From: Tigriopus japonicus | Taxonomy: Eukaryota > Arthropoda > Copepoda > Harpacticoida > Harpacticidae | Direction: 5' to 3' | DNA: 64,000 bases | NCBI GenBank assembly: GCA_010645155.1 | Contig: CM021315.1 | Location: 2,915,519-2,979,518, forward strand | Shown: positions 53,745-64,000 of the stretch, piece by piece | Position numbering within the stretch: the stretch's first letter is position 1 | Layout of the letters: the number at the start of each line of letters is the position of its first letter | Program-made: the position numbers and the translations under genes | The notes under the pieces: model-generated | Told to the model about the DNA's origin: nothing | Database searches by the model: none | What the model saw: only the letters and a program-made list of their open reading frames with translations

Positions 53745-54560
53745 ATGACGCGACCTCATGAATTCGTAGTTGACCTTGCCAAGGCCGGGCAGACGGCAGC
53801 CGCTTTGGAGAAAATGTCTGCTGCTCCCGGGGATAAGGTCTTGTCTGCAAGCCAAATTTATCGAGTCATTGCCTGTGACAAGACTGGAAAGGAGGCCTCA
53901 GATCAAAGATACCGATACCACTAAATCCAAAGAAGACAAAGAAGACAGATGACTTTGTCCAAGCCAAAATCCTGGGATATGAGGCATTTCTGAAGTTAAT
54001 TATGACAATAGACAAAACAAATGTACAATTCTACATTTCCAAAAGCAAAGAAGAGGGCAATCAATGGCTTCCAAGAGCATCCAGGCCCCAATTAAATTCA
54101 AGACTCAGGCCAGCCAAAAGAAAGAGATGGTGATCTCTTTCTTTGACTATCATGATCTGATTTATCAAAATTATGTGCTAATTTGTCAATACCTTGAGAA
54201 CATTTCTGAAACATTTCAGAGAAGAGAACTGAAATGGTCAAGGAGGACTGGTTTTTACTCATGGACAACAACTGTAGTCACACAGAAATGCTCACAAAGG
54301 AGTTCAATGCTGCCAAGTCCATCTCCATTATTGAACTTCCACTTTATTCTCGGAACTTGGCTCCGGCAGACTTCTTTCCCTTCTGAACTATGAAAATATC
54401 CATGGGAGGTGTCCCAATCTCTGGCACTTCTGCCAAAAAGGAATGGGAAGGGTTGTGTCCAACCATCCCCACTTTGGACTTCTCCAATGCCTTCCACAAG
54501 TGGGTGGAAAGATGGGGAAAGTGTATCGACAGAGTTGGTGAAAAATCAATAAACATCAAT
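53745..54560 (+). pseudogene. mariner-type transposase remnant
   Basis: Pieces in three frames follow the mariner order. The N-terminal helix-turn-helix (MTRPHEFVVDLAKAGQTAAA, start 53745, TAA near 53920) comes first. Then KTDDFVQAKIL and IDKTNVQFYISKSKEEG, then MVISFFDYHDLIYQNY with the first catalytic Asp, LLMDNNCSHTEM with the second, and SRNLAPADFFPF around the third. At the end, AKKEWEGLCPTIP and FHKWVERWGKCID resemble the family C-terminus. About 820 bp against roughly 1035 bp for a full gene shows deletions. I cannot place the terminal repeats. Confidence 0.75.
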
Positions 54561-55914
54561 ACTTTTTGCATTGCAATAAATACATTGGTTCTTAAAGGCT
54601 GCTTCTTAATTATTTAGCTTGGCTTCATGGGCACATAAAATTCACAGGATTTTCACTCGCAGTAACAGAAAAATGCGTCTTTTACATGGTTTCTTTCTAC
54701 TCAGGCCTTAGAAAGCGTCAAATCATAGAGCAAGTTGACTTGAGGTAACTCTAAACAAGGACCCCTGAAAGGGGTGGACGCGAACTCCGATTCCTGAAGA
54801 AATGGCATAAGGCCAATGCCAGATTTTGACACAACGTGATTTATTCTTTATGTATTGCTAAAACTATTGAACATGCTTCTTGAAAATTCAGACTTCTTGA
54901 CTTATTTGATACTTTTTTGTAAGTTTTGAAAACCTTGTGATTTGACAACTAACACGTTAACCCTTTGAATTACTCGACTTAAAATTTTGCTCATACTTGT
55001 TTTCTTCATCATACTTCTTAAAATCCATAGTATGTCCTCCATTTTGGCTTAAGATTTGATTTTTGGTACGTGAACTTAAGTGAACCGCATACCAAGTAAC
55101 ATGTGAGATCTCGTAAGAAAGATGCAAAACTTTATGTTTAACTTGACTTAAAGGGTTTAAGAATAAGAAAAGAGCAAGTTTAAGTGAAGAAACATGGAGT
55201 CATTTTAAGCAATTCATATAATGACGATTTATCAAAACATGTGTGAAAAAAGTTGGCCTACATTTTGGCATTTGCCATTTTGGCTCAAATAGAAACAATC
55301 TCTGTCTTAAATCCGATAGGCACGGTACTGAAAAAATCATATCAAATTTGTATGGAAATTCCAAACACTGAGATATGTTTCAGACCCAGGAAAATTTGTT
55401 TGTGTTTCCGAAGTTAAAACGCAGCTTCGCAGCTGCAATCTGAAAAAGGCTGTCCGCTTAGTAGGAATATTGCAGGGTTAGTTAGTGGACTATCTCAACC
55501 ATAAAGCGTCCCGTTTATTGGGATTAACGGGATTTTTCTCCAGGGAATAACGGGGAAAAAAGCCCTTCTTTTGCAAACATTTTCACCTGATTTCTAAAAA
55601 TAAGTTCATTTTTGTGTCTCTGTATTACATTTACTGAGCATGAAGTTTTCTGACTTAGATTATCTTCAACATTGGAAGATGTCTTCAATTTCATCACGTC
55701 TCATCAAGTACCGTCAATTGTAGGCTTTTTGTGACATATTTCTATTAATTTAAAAATATATAACTATTATTTCTGTTATATATATTCTGTTAAATGTTGT
55801 AAATATACAGTATTTCATTAATATTTATATTAAGCCTTTAGTTTGCTCGGCTACTTTCAGGGATGCCAAAAATTATTCAAAAACGTCAAAATCGGAACAA
55901 AATTGGCTTTATTT
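54561..55914. other. No gene; one repeat fragment
   Basis: 55319-55395 is the reverse complement of 31365-31442 (GGTACTGAAAAA and GATATGTTTCAGAC shared). Otherwise featureless AT-rich DNA. Confidence 0.45.
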
Positions 55915-56000
55915 CGTTTATCCACCGGTTCATCCCATTTATCCTGTTTATCCCCCATTTATCCCGTTTATCCTCCCATTTATCCCGTTTATCCCCCCTT
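55915..56000 (+). repeat. Short tandem repeat CCCATTTATCCCGTTTATCC
   Basis: About four imperfect 20-bp units. The Gly/Ile/Asn-rich frame on the minus strand comes from this repeat. Confidence 0.8.
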
Positions 56001-56355
56001 TAATCAAAATTGAAACCCCGAAAATTTTTGAAACAAGGTTGTTTTTCTGTCGCCATTCAACGCTTCTAACCTCGGGCCATCCTTCCAATTTGACAATGAT
56101 GAGACGCTCCCTGGAAAGAATGGCCAAACTGATGCGTCCTTTCAGTTCTTGGACAAGAAGAAGCCAATCCCATTGATTCAGAGGGGAGTTCTGAATAACA
56201 GTGCCCTCCACCGCCGAGCCCAAGAATCGAATCCTCATGTGGACAGAAAATGCAGCTTCAAGATCCGCCGTCACAGTCTAAGGAAGTCAATTTGGAAAAA
56301 GACTGAATATTTATCCATTTTGAAAGAACTAAATCGAGCACGAAAAAATAGCAAT

Positions 56356-57008
56356 CCAATGAGGGATGCAGGGGGAGGTTTGAGTGATCTCTTCAAAAAT
56401 CTTATCGCGGGCGGATGAAAGAAGTGAAAAGGCTCGTTTGGCAACAATGGGTGGCTCGTGAGAATTTGGGCAGTTTAAGGGTTTTCGCAATTTATAGACC
56501 GCCCTCATGACTTAGATGCCATGAAAAATGTCGAATTGCAAGTTTGAACACCTTTGGTTAGGATTTTGGAAAAATATGCACACTTTATTTGCTCATTCTT
56601 GCACGAGAAAATTCTCAACAAAAGGCCACTTTTTTGGGTAAGTACAAGTGTAAGTGATGTAAAAAGCACTGATTTGTATTGTAAAACTCCAAAACCATCA
56701 AGGTACAAAACAAAATGCCGTATTTTGTACGTATTTCTCTTCAATATCAAAGGTCTTTTTTAAGTGCTTGCCATTTTTTAGTCAAAAGAATAATTTTGCA
56801 TATTCTTACAAAACCGAGAGTCAAAATGTTTAAACTTGCAATTCGACATTTTTTGTAGCATCTAAGTCATAAGGGCGGTCTGTAAACGCGAAAACCCTTG
56901 CACTGACCAAAATCTTACGTTGACAAACAAGCCTTTTCTCTTCTTTCATCCGCCCTCGATAAGATTTTTGAAGAGATCACTCAAACCTCCCCCTGCACCT
57001 CTCATTGG
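56356..57008. mobile_element. Inverted-repeat element with arms of about 200-250 bp
   Basis: CCAATGAGGGATGCAGGGGG at 56356 is mirrored near 56990-57008. The arms share GATCTCTTCAAAAATCTTATCG, GGCGGATGAAAGAAG, AGACCGCCCTCATGACTTAG and TGTCGAATTGCAAGTTT. The loop is around 56600-56810. A fragment of one arm lies at 25298-25360. No ORF of note. Confidence 0.7.
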
Positions 57009-57169
57009 TAGGCGTGTCGAGTTTTTGCAAAAATCCAAAATCCTCCATGTTTTTAAGGTGCCCTGGGCCAGAACTAGCGGTGGACAAAAAACGCTGACCT
57101 TTTTTGCCTACAAGGTTTCGTGATTTTTTCAAAAACACACCGTACCACACCTACATTTCCGCAACTGGT

Positions 57170-57298
57170 GGCAGTGTCGAGGTCGGTGTCGACACTAGTG
57201 TAGGTGTCAGTGGGTGTCAATGTCAGTGTTGACATTGACATTTTCGGCAAGTTCGGTGTCGCCTTTGATGCCTAAAATGCCGGTATCATCCATCCCTA
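57170..57298 (-). repeat. Terminal fragment of a hAT-2 relative
   Basis: GGTGTCGACAC and GTGTCAGTGGGTGTCAATG units lead to GCCGGTATCATCCATCCCTA, the inverse of the hAT-2 left end. The other end is not visible. Confidence 0.6.
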
Positions 57299-57552
57299 GC
57301 TCGAACAGGCAACGTTTCCACATTCACCTACTAATACGTTAAGTTAAATGGCCTAACTACCCCCCAAAGTCATGGGCAATCCTCCAATTGAAGTTATCCT
57401 TGGCTAAAACAACACATTCCTTGATTTGCAACCTTGAACCCATACAGAAGAGGGATAGAGTGTTGAAGCTCAATAGCTCCCATTAAATGCAAATTCGATT
57501 TCCAGTCAGCTGATCTCTGGGGTACACTTCTGGCTTGTTGCAAAAATCCCCA

Positions 57553-57760
57553 GTGATACATCACACTCCACCTGCAATTGGAATGCGTTCACAACTCAAT
57601 AATATTTAATCAAAACCGAATAAATTGCTGAGATATTCATGTTAATCAACAGTAATAAAGAAATGATCCCGTGGTGCTTCATATCTGCACCCTTCACAAC
57701 TACTAAACTTCTTGTGCATTCCACGTTATTTCAATGGACAGGTGGAGTGCGATGTATCAC
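57553..57760. mobile_element. Small TIR element, complete copy
   Basis: GTGATACATCACACTCCACCTG at the left and CAGGTGGAGTGCGATGTATCAC at the right are inverse with one mismatch. The 208-bp element has no ORF. CCA borders both sides, too short to assign a superfamily. A partial copy is at 44170-44345. Confidence 0.75.
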
Positions 57761-58054
57761 CCAGCAATTTGTATTAAGAATTACTGATGTGATTCCACCT
57801 AGTTGATGGACAAGCCATTTTTCTAAGTAACAAAGAGCTAATGTCTCTTGCCTTTCAAAAACTCTAGTTGTGAGAAAAAATGACCCAAAAATTGAAAATC
57901 AAATGGAAAAGAGGAAAAAATTGAAAATAGACATTGAAATAGAACTTGGCACAATTTCAAAGCATCTTTTCAAAATTTGGTATTAAATTTCAGTTTTGCT
58001 AGATTTTCAAACTCCTTGGTGCTCTCAAGGTCGTTCCAGTTCGGAGGATATATA

Positions 58055-58205
58055 TTTGTGGCAGAAAATGGTAGAAAATGGCAGAAAGTGGCAGAAAATG
58101 GCAGAAAGTGGCAGAAAATGGCAGAAAGTGGCAGAAAATGGCAGAAAATGGCAGAAAATGGCAGAAAATGGCAGAAAATGGCAGAAAGTGGCAGAAAGTG
58201 GCAAA
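58055..58205 (+). repeat. 10-bp tandem array AATGGCAGAA/AGTGGCAGAA
   Basis: About 15 units differing only at the second base. Frames over it (GRKWQKMAE and so on) are artefacts. Inverse units (TTCTGCCATTTTCTGCCAC) lie at 59113-59146, next to an end-like GGTAACACCCCTAG, so both may belong to one hAT-like element. Confidence 0.92.
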
Positions 58206-59100
58206 AGTTATTTTATTCATAAAAATCAAAACTCATAGAAAATAACTCATAAAAATCAAAATATTCAATACTTAAAGGGAGAAATTTGGCACTTTTGATG
58301 TCTAACTATGGCCTTACCATCCCTCCAAAAGCTCATTGCAAAAAAGCAGGAAGATACAAGTTCGTGAAATCAATCTCCTCGATACGTTTTTGAATTTCCC
58401 TCGAAGTCAGAGTGGCCAAATCGAGAACTTTTATTTCGTCTTCAATATATACCGAAAGTTAGAACTTGAATGCGATTGAATTCTGTAATGCTCGGTCACT
58501 ATTTGAAAACAATAGCTTATAATTGTTGGTTTCTAAAATGTTTAAATATCGTAAATGCAAAATGTTTTCAAAATTTGAATACTAAGGCCTAAGGTTCATT
58601 TTTCAAATCCAAATACAACACAGTCTTAGAACGATCATTTGAAGGAAAATACTTCAATAAATAACAAAAAATTCCTGGGACACAATTAATGTATTAGTTC
58701 GTTTAATAAATTACGCTATTCATTGATAAACCAAATGATAACATCAAGCATTCTAAAAAATAGGGGTAATCTTATTCTTATATCCCATTTCAACACTTTC
58801 TAATATTTAAGTGACTTTGAAGTGCAAATCAATTACTTTTTTCAAATATGATAATTATATTATTAATTTGAAATATGATAAAAGTACATCATATGAGTTT
58901 TTCATTTTTTCACATAAACTTTTTTTCATCATATTTTAAATTGAAGGTCTTATGTCAGTCTGAATTGTTGTTACTATATAAGTTGTAACATATTGGTAAG
59001 TTTTTGTGTAAACTTTAATTACATTTGACTCTTTAAATCTCATTCTACAAACGCAGATTTTTAGTTGAACATCATTCTAAGCGTGCCTTTGTCCGTTAGC
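58206..59100. other. No gene seen
   Basis: AT-rich DNA between the two GGCAGAA-type tracts. Possibly the interior of one non-autonomous element. Confidence 0.4.
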
Positions 59101-59219
59101 GGCCACTTTCGGCCATTTTCTGCCATTTTCTGCCACTTTCTGCCACCAAGGGGCAGAAAATGGCAGAAATTCAGAAAAAAAGCCAAAATTTGCCATCCGT
59201 GGTAACACCCCTAGACCAA

Positions 59220-59440
59220 TGACAGGAATTCACGGTGTTACGAATGGCTTGTTAAGTTTGAATCGAAATAACCAAATACATCATGGCACTTTTTGGACCC
59301 ACAATTCAATGGGGAACAACTTAGCTTTTATGGTATTATAAAAGCTTTGGTCCAGGGAAAAAGTTATATACCTAAAAACCTATTAGTTTAAATCATTTTT
59401 AACAATCTATTTAACACATATTTTCAGACCATATAGTTAC
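59220..59440 (+). repeat. Dispersed repeat B, copy 4 (partial)
   Basis: GGCACTTTTTGGACCC and CCAGGGAAAAAGTTATATACC match 3593-3690. It is cut by the LINE-A tail at 59441, whose poly-T and G run directly follows GTTACC. Confidence 0.68.
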
Positions 59441-61797
59441 CTTTTTTTTTTGGGGGGGGGGCGGATTTTTTAATACCGCTACAAGGAATGGGATTCCCTG
59501 TAAAGAGAGTAAATGATTAATACAGTTTCTAAAATTACCGTTTATATGAAATTTGATCTGCCAATGAGTTACTGTTGGCAGATCTGTACAACCCTTGAAT
59601 AGTGGGTTGGTCAGGAATAGTATTTAAAAATTTGTCCAATCCTGCCTTAAATGCTGTTAGAGGATCAGCTCTTACATATTCCCGACGAAGGCTAATGGGT
59701 AACAAATTGAACAATGAAGGAGCCCGAAAAAGAAGAGAGAAGGACTTCATTGATCGAACTAGCCTCAACTCCCTTGGATTTGGAGGTGCTCTCAAAAGGC
59801 AAGTAAAACCTCTACGATCACTACAACTGATCTCAAAGCCTGGGTTGGGACAGAGCCCATGAATGCTCTTTAAAACATACAGTATCAAAAACCTTTTATA
59901 CCTTCTCTGAGTACTGTACTGCCCTAACTTCTGGAGCCTCTCCCAATACGAGAGCTCTCTCATTCCTGTGATGTTCCTAGTAAAACATCTTTGAACCTGC
60001 TCGACCTTTTGCAAGCCTGCCGAACTCATTGGAGCCCAAATGGGGCAAGCATATTCAAGATGCGGTTGAACAATCGACTTGTGCAGAGTTAGCATCGCAA
60101 TACTATCTCTGGACTTGAAAGTGCGATAGATCCAGCCACATGTTTAAAATGCCTTCCCCACTTTCAACTGGATATGCTCATCAAACTTTCCATCATCTTG
60201 GATGACAACTCCTAAATCTCTCATGGAAGATACCTGCTCAATATCACAACCTCCATTGTCTTTGAGTGGAACATCTAATTTTGACGTCCCATACGTCATT
60301 GTGCGGAATTTCATCCCATTCAATGCCATATTACTCTGGCCAACCCAAGAGTAGATTTTCTCCAAGTCATCTACTAAACATTTTGAGTCCTGACCATTCC
60401 TTCCACAAAATAATTTTGTATCATCAGCATCTGAAGAAATACTGGCTTTTGTTCTAAACTTCTGGAGAGGAGCAATTAAGAGAATAAACAGGAGCGGACC
60501 TAACATTGAACCTGGTGGAACACCTGACTTGACATCATACATGCCACTAAATGATCCTTCAACCTTGACTATTATATTTGCTTTCTATCACCCAAGAAAC
60601 TACCAATCCAATTCAGGACCTTACCCTGGATCCCAAACTCTCTGAGTTGATCGAGCAAAAGACCATGATCTTCCGTATCAAAGGCCTTGGCAAAGTCAAG
60701 ATAGACTACATCAACTGACTCGTGACTTTCAAGCCCCTCAATGATCTGCTCGATTTGGTCAAACCAATTGGGTGACTGTACTAAAATGGGCTCGAAACCC
60801 ATGCTGCCCTGGGGGAATGATATCACGAGCTTCCAAATACTCAACAAGCTTGGACTTCATGATCTTCTCAAAGACCTTTGCAATACTGGAAGTCAGAGAA
60901 ATGGGCCTATAATTATTAGGAAGTGACTTATCTCCGCAGGATGTTCTACAGGTCCTACAGGATGTTTCATTTTTTCTCTTTGTGTTTGCAAAAGAGAAAA
61001 ACGCCTTTGGATTTGTCTTGAGCTCCTGGATTACTCTACTTTCGTTCTTTAACTGATCGGAATCAATGGAGGCCCTAATCTTTGATTGGACCACATCCAA
61101 TTTGCTTTGGAGGCTGGCTACAACAAATGGATTTGAAGTACGTCGAAGCCTATTTGAAATCTGACAACTCCTTTTGAATAACTTCTTTCTATCTTTGGAA
61201 TTCTAGACAATGGCCTACCTTTTGGCGCCGTTGCTGGAAAACACAGAGACAAATAAACCTCCTGAAAAAAACAATTCAGTCTATTTATGGCGTCATCTAT
61301 GGATGGTTCCTGCTTCAGAATGGAAATCAAGTCCAACTCGCCTAATCTTTCAACAATAATGGGCCAGTGTTCATCTTTGAACTTAAACTTGGCCACACCC
61401 ACCATTTGAGCAGGTTTAGCTCTAGAGCTCGCCGGCTTTTGAGTAATGGTCGACCCTATCTCAAGAATGTGATGATCTGAAAGACTACATGGGGCAACAT
61501 GCACATACTGGATCAGATCAGGGTCATTGGAAAAAACAAAATCCAGAACACTCTCTGCTCTGGTTGCAACACCAACGTGTTGAGAGAGATTACGCTAAAT
61601 CGCAAATCGCATCTTCCAATTTTTCGAAAGACAACGATGCTGTTTTCAAAAAGGGAATGTACCCATCCGGACAAACCTCCCATTCAACAATGCTAGCCGG
61701 AAAATTGAAGTCACCAACTACAAAGAGTCAAAAACAAACCTCTCGATCCAACTCCTTTCCATGAATTGGAGAGCTGACAGAAATGAAGAAGAGCAAT
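59441..61797 (-). mobile_element. LINE-A copy 2
   Basis: It runs on the minus strand from a 5' truncation at 61797 in the endonuclease to the 3' hairpin and C/A run at 59450-59510. Compared with copy 1, several hundred bp are missing between the KRK segment (about 60990) and GDKSLPNNYRP (about 60940). The right end breaks at the same GCTCTTCTTCATTTC phrase found at 4396 in copy 1. Confidence 0.88.
59535..61797 (-). pseudogene. LINE-A copy 2 ORF2, frameshifted
   Basis: Endonuclease end: CSLSDHHILEIGSTITQ (about 61490). RT: LDFAKAFDTEDHGLLLDQL (about 60690), SGVPPGSMLGPLLFILLI (about 60525) and SDADDTKLFCG (about 60430), where the Tyr of YADD is Asp. C-terminal domain: SIVQPHLEYACPIWAPMSS (about 60070) to ADQISYKR at 59535. 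At least four frame changes and one deletion. Confidence 0.86.
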
Positions 61798-62392
61798 GAA
61801 ATGAAATAAAAATACAATTTTGATGTTATGATTGGTAAATTATCGAACTTAAACAAGGACACAACGTTTTGAAAAATGAGCCCTCTACACTTTTATACTG
61901 ATGAAGTTTTTTTGTTATTTTTTTGGAATATCTCAACTGCAAATCTTCTATTCTCAGTTTGACCTTAAATCACCTCAAATTGGAGGGGCTTTCTTGGGTT
62001 GACAAGACACTTCCTTGGGTGGCTTATTTTCCACTAGGTTTTGCTTTGGTAGATTTGTTTTCAGGTTTAGATGCCCTAGGAACCAATCTCCTCTGGCCAT
62101 CTTGTTATTCAATGTGGGGCACTCCTGATTCAAAAGTTCGGAAGAGTCCCCTCAAGTTATGTAGCAAAATGTTAGATAAAAACAACAAAACATTTTTTTG
62201 CAAAAAAAATAAATGTCAAGAATTGCTATTCCAACTTTAAGTTGTGCAGATGAGAAAGGAATTGTTGCAATTACCAGGCATAAATCTTCGTTTTAGCTAC
62301 CTTCCACGCTCATCAGAAACACATGTCTTCCGAACTTTTTTTACGCCAAAGATACTGACATCACTAGTAATTCCTGCCATTGAGCTCAAGAC
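61798..62392. other. No gene seen
   Basis: AT-rich spacer. A 105-residue frame at 61923-62240 has no domain. A short phrase near 62090-62110 recalls 14165-14190. Confidence 0.4.
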
Positions 62393-63020
62393 TAGGGATG
62401 GGTGACACCGGCAATTTTGACCTCGACAGCGACACTGGAAGGTTGAAACCGACACTGACACCGACACCGGTGTCGAAATTTCCCATCGACACCGCGGTGT
62501 CGACATCAACACGACTCTAATAACGACACCGACATCAGAAATTCATTTAGGAATATGGAGTCTAAAATTCATCCAAAGTTTTATCAATTACATTAAAGGT
62601 TCCACCCTTTTGGTCATTCTTAAACCTCAAATGAAAAGTGAGATTCTGATAGGGAGGGCCCGGAAATAATTTTCTAAATATATAAAAAATATTTTTATTA
62701 AATACATTAAAAATTAATATCTAAATTTAAAACATAAAGTATAAATTATTTCTTAAATATCTGGCTTTTTCAAATCTTGAGCCTTTTGAATAACTACGTA
62801 TTTATCTTGGATATTTTGACACTTTTTCCAATATTTTTCCAGGCTCGACTGATAAGTGCTAACTTTCCTGTTTGGAATTACTTCCAACTAGGGGCCGGAA
62901 TTAAATACTTTTTTAAAAGTATTTCCCCAATTTTTTCTCACTTTTCAAATATTTTAGAAATTGCGATGAAGAATTTAATATTTGTTAATCATTTTAGCCA
63001 AATAATATTTCACTAAAAAT
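62393..63020 (+). mobile_element. hAT-2 family copy, left part
   Basis: From TAGGGATGGGTGACACCGGC the sequence follows hAT-2 (33109 onward): the GACACC array, then AACCTCAAATGAA. After an extra segment (about 62640-62850), CTTTCCTGTTTGGAATTA continues the match (33395 onward). The right end and target duplication are not found before the window ends. Confidence 0.72.
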
Positions 63021-63782
63021 GAGCAAAAGGAATGACACGGGTAGTTATTTCCAGAAATTTGCAATTTTAGTTATGGCATGGTTTGAATCCATGTTCCTCC
63101 TTATTCAATCATGAGAAGTGAGAAGGGTCTCCTTTATTACACATTTTTGGGCCCAAATCAATCCTTGCTTTGAAACAAAGCTAAATTTTGATTTTGCACA
63201 TCATAGGCAATTTATTGACTTAGAATGCTCTGTTTATTGCAATCAAGAAAAGATGAGAAATATGGGCTTTAATCTGCTATGATAACAATGATGAAGCGGA
63301 GCAAAATGTTCCTTGTGGATAGCTCTTCAAGTGTATTAATGTTACTCTTTGGCTAATTCTAATTAAAGCCTTTCTGAGTTAAAATTACAAGCACTAAACA
63401 ATTGTTAATAAGGCAGGTTATTTATCATCAGAAATGAATTCATAATGGCAAACAATACAAGGCAAAAAAATAGAGATATGGAGGTCATGGTGGTTAAGAA
63501 ACAAGACTTGGAATGGAAAATGTTGAGCAATGAACGCAAAACCCAAACAGAACAACATGACAGTTTTCATGGTTTTGATATTGAACTTTTAGGACAACCT
63601 TTCAGATGATTTTCAGTGTTGGATCCTGAGTGCACTGTGAAGATTGTTTATGCATGGATATTGTATGTACACATGGCACACTTGATGAGTTTCATGCTCT
63701 TGCTGTCTTTGATGTACATATAAGTGACACATCACAAGTTCCGTGAACAGAGGGCAGCAGGTCGGACGAACCGACTGCGCCA
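63021..63782. other. No gene; primer-binding-like site at the right edge
   Basis: On the minus strand, TGGCGCAGTCGGTTCG lies directly before the LTR-like repeat (63782-63767). No gag frame follows on that strand. Confidence 0.4.
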
Positions 63783-63901
63783 TGTTACGTCATGTACGAA
63801 ACTAGTTTGACCTCCCTTTATTCGGACAATACACGTTTATATATATGACGGAAATGACTAGAATGAGTGACTGGAATACGAGCAAGAGCGATGACTCAAC
63901 A
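63783..63901 (-). repeat. Short LTR-like sequence with adjacent primer-binding-like site
   Basis: On the minus strand it starts TGTTGAGTCATCGC, contains TATATATAAACG and then GAATAAAGG in promoter-then-poly(A) order, and ends CATGACGTAACA directly before TGGCGCAGTCGG. TG...CA ends plus the primer-site-like sequence suggest a 119-bp LTR. It is a single copy, so this is not proven. 63902-64000 holds two units of a CAGGGTCGAYGA...TTCCCACCA repeat. Confidence 0.45.
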
Positions 63902-64000
63902 TTTCCCTTTCCGCAAACGGGTTGACCGAAGGGTCGGCAGGGTCGATGATGTAATTTCCCACCACGCACTGGGGCAGGGTCGACGACGAAATTCCCACCA

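Noticed and set aside
57977..58238. Frames with repeated GRKWQKMAE
   Set aside because: Artefacts of the 10-bp tandem array.

Overview
The window is AT-rich animal DNA with short spliced introns (73-89 bp where both ends are visible) and a very heavy load of transposable elements. The mix of jockey/CR1-like LINEs, gypsy and copia elements, hAT and mariner DNA transposons and tRNA-derived SINEs fits an arthropod, perhaps a crustacean such as a copepod. That placement is an inference from style; I recognise no species-specific marker.

Host genes are few and nearly all on the minus strand. (1) A complete three-exon gene at 8684-9940 encodes a LAMP-family type I membrane protein with an unusual NPF-bearing tail. 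(2) Five exons at 10418-13358 encode the end of a protein with a textbook C1 zinc finger. (3) Three exons at 42062-43043 encode a C2 domain (C2CD2/TMEM24-like). Groups 2 and 3 have complementary missing ends and matching splice phase, so they may be one C2-C1 gene with an intron of about 28.7 kb filled with transposons. A short terminal-exon-like ORF lies at the left edge (2-187, plus strand).

The rest, left to right. 1-7.1 kb: an AT-rich repeat, a tRNA-like SINE, dispersed repeats and LINE-A copy 1. 8.7-13.4 kb: host genes. 14-17.7 kb: a TATCTAGATA repeat, an LTR-element gag fragment and foldback copy 1. 18.6-22.9 kb: LINE-B, the best-preserved element, with a full-length ORF2 and an ORF1 broken only by one amber codon. 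24-28 kb: a LINE-A tail and hAT-1. 28-31 kb: a decayed minus-strand gypsy split by a SINE, and a second SINE. 32.5-35.7 kb: a TIR element, a copia gag cut by hAT-2, and foldback copy 2 carrying a small LTR-like insert. 36-38.8 kb: a plus-strand gypsy 3' half with LTR. 40-42 kb: foldback copy 3. 43.4-50.3 kb: two related minisatellites, hAT-3 containing LINE-C, and LINE-D with a SINE in its ORF1. 50.6-52.8 kb: hAT-4, its inverted remnant and a second TATCTAGATA element. 53.7-54.6 kb: mariner. 56.3-64 kb: palindromic elements, more hAT ends, LINE-A copy 2 and an LTR with a primer-binding site.

The genes do not form an operon or pathway. The window is best read as one or two long host genes whose introns have been colonised in several layers, with many insertions datable relative to one another by nesting and target-site duplications. 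I see no CRISPR array, bacterial operon or clearly new enzymatic system. The most notable items are the possible C2-C1 gene, the LINE-A/SINE shared 3' hairpin, the near-intact LINE-B, the foldback family, and the hAT elements with exact 8-bp duplications.
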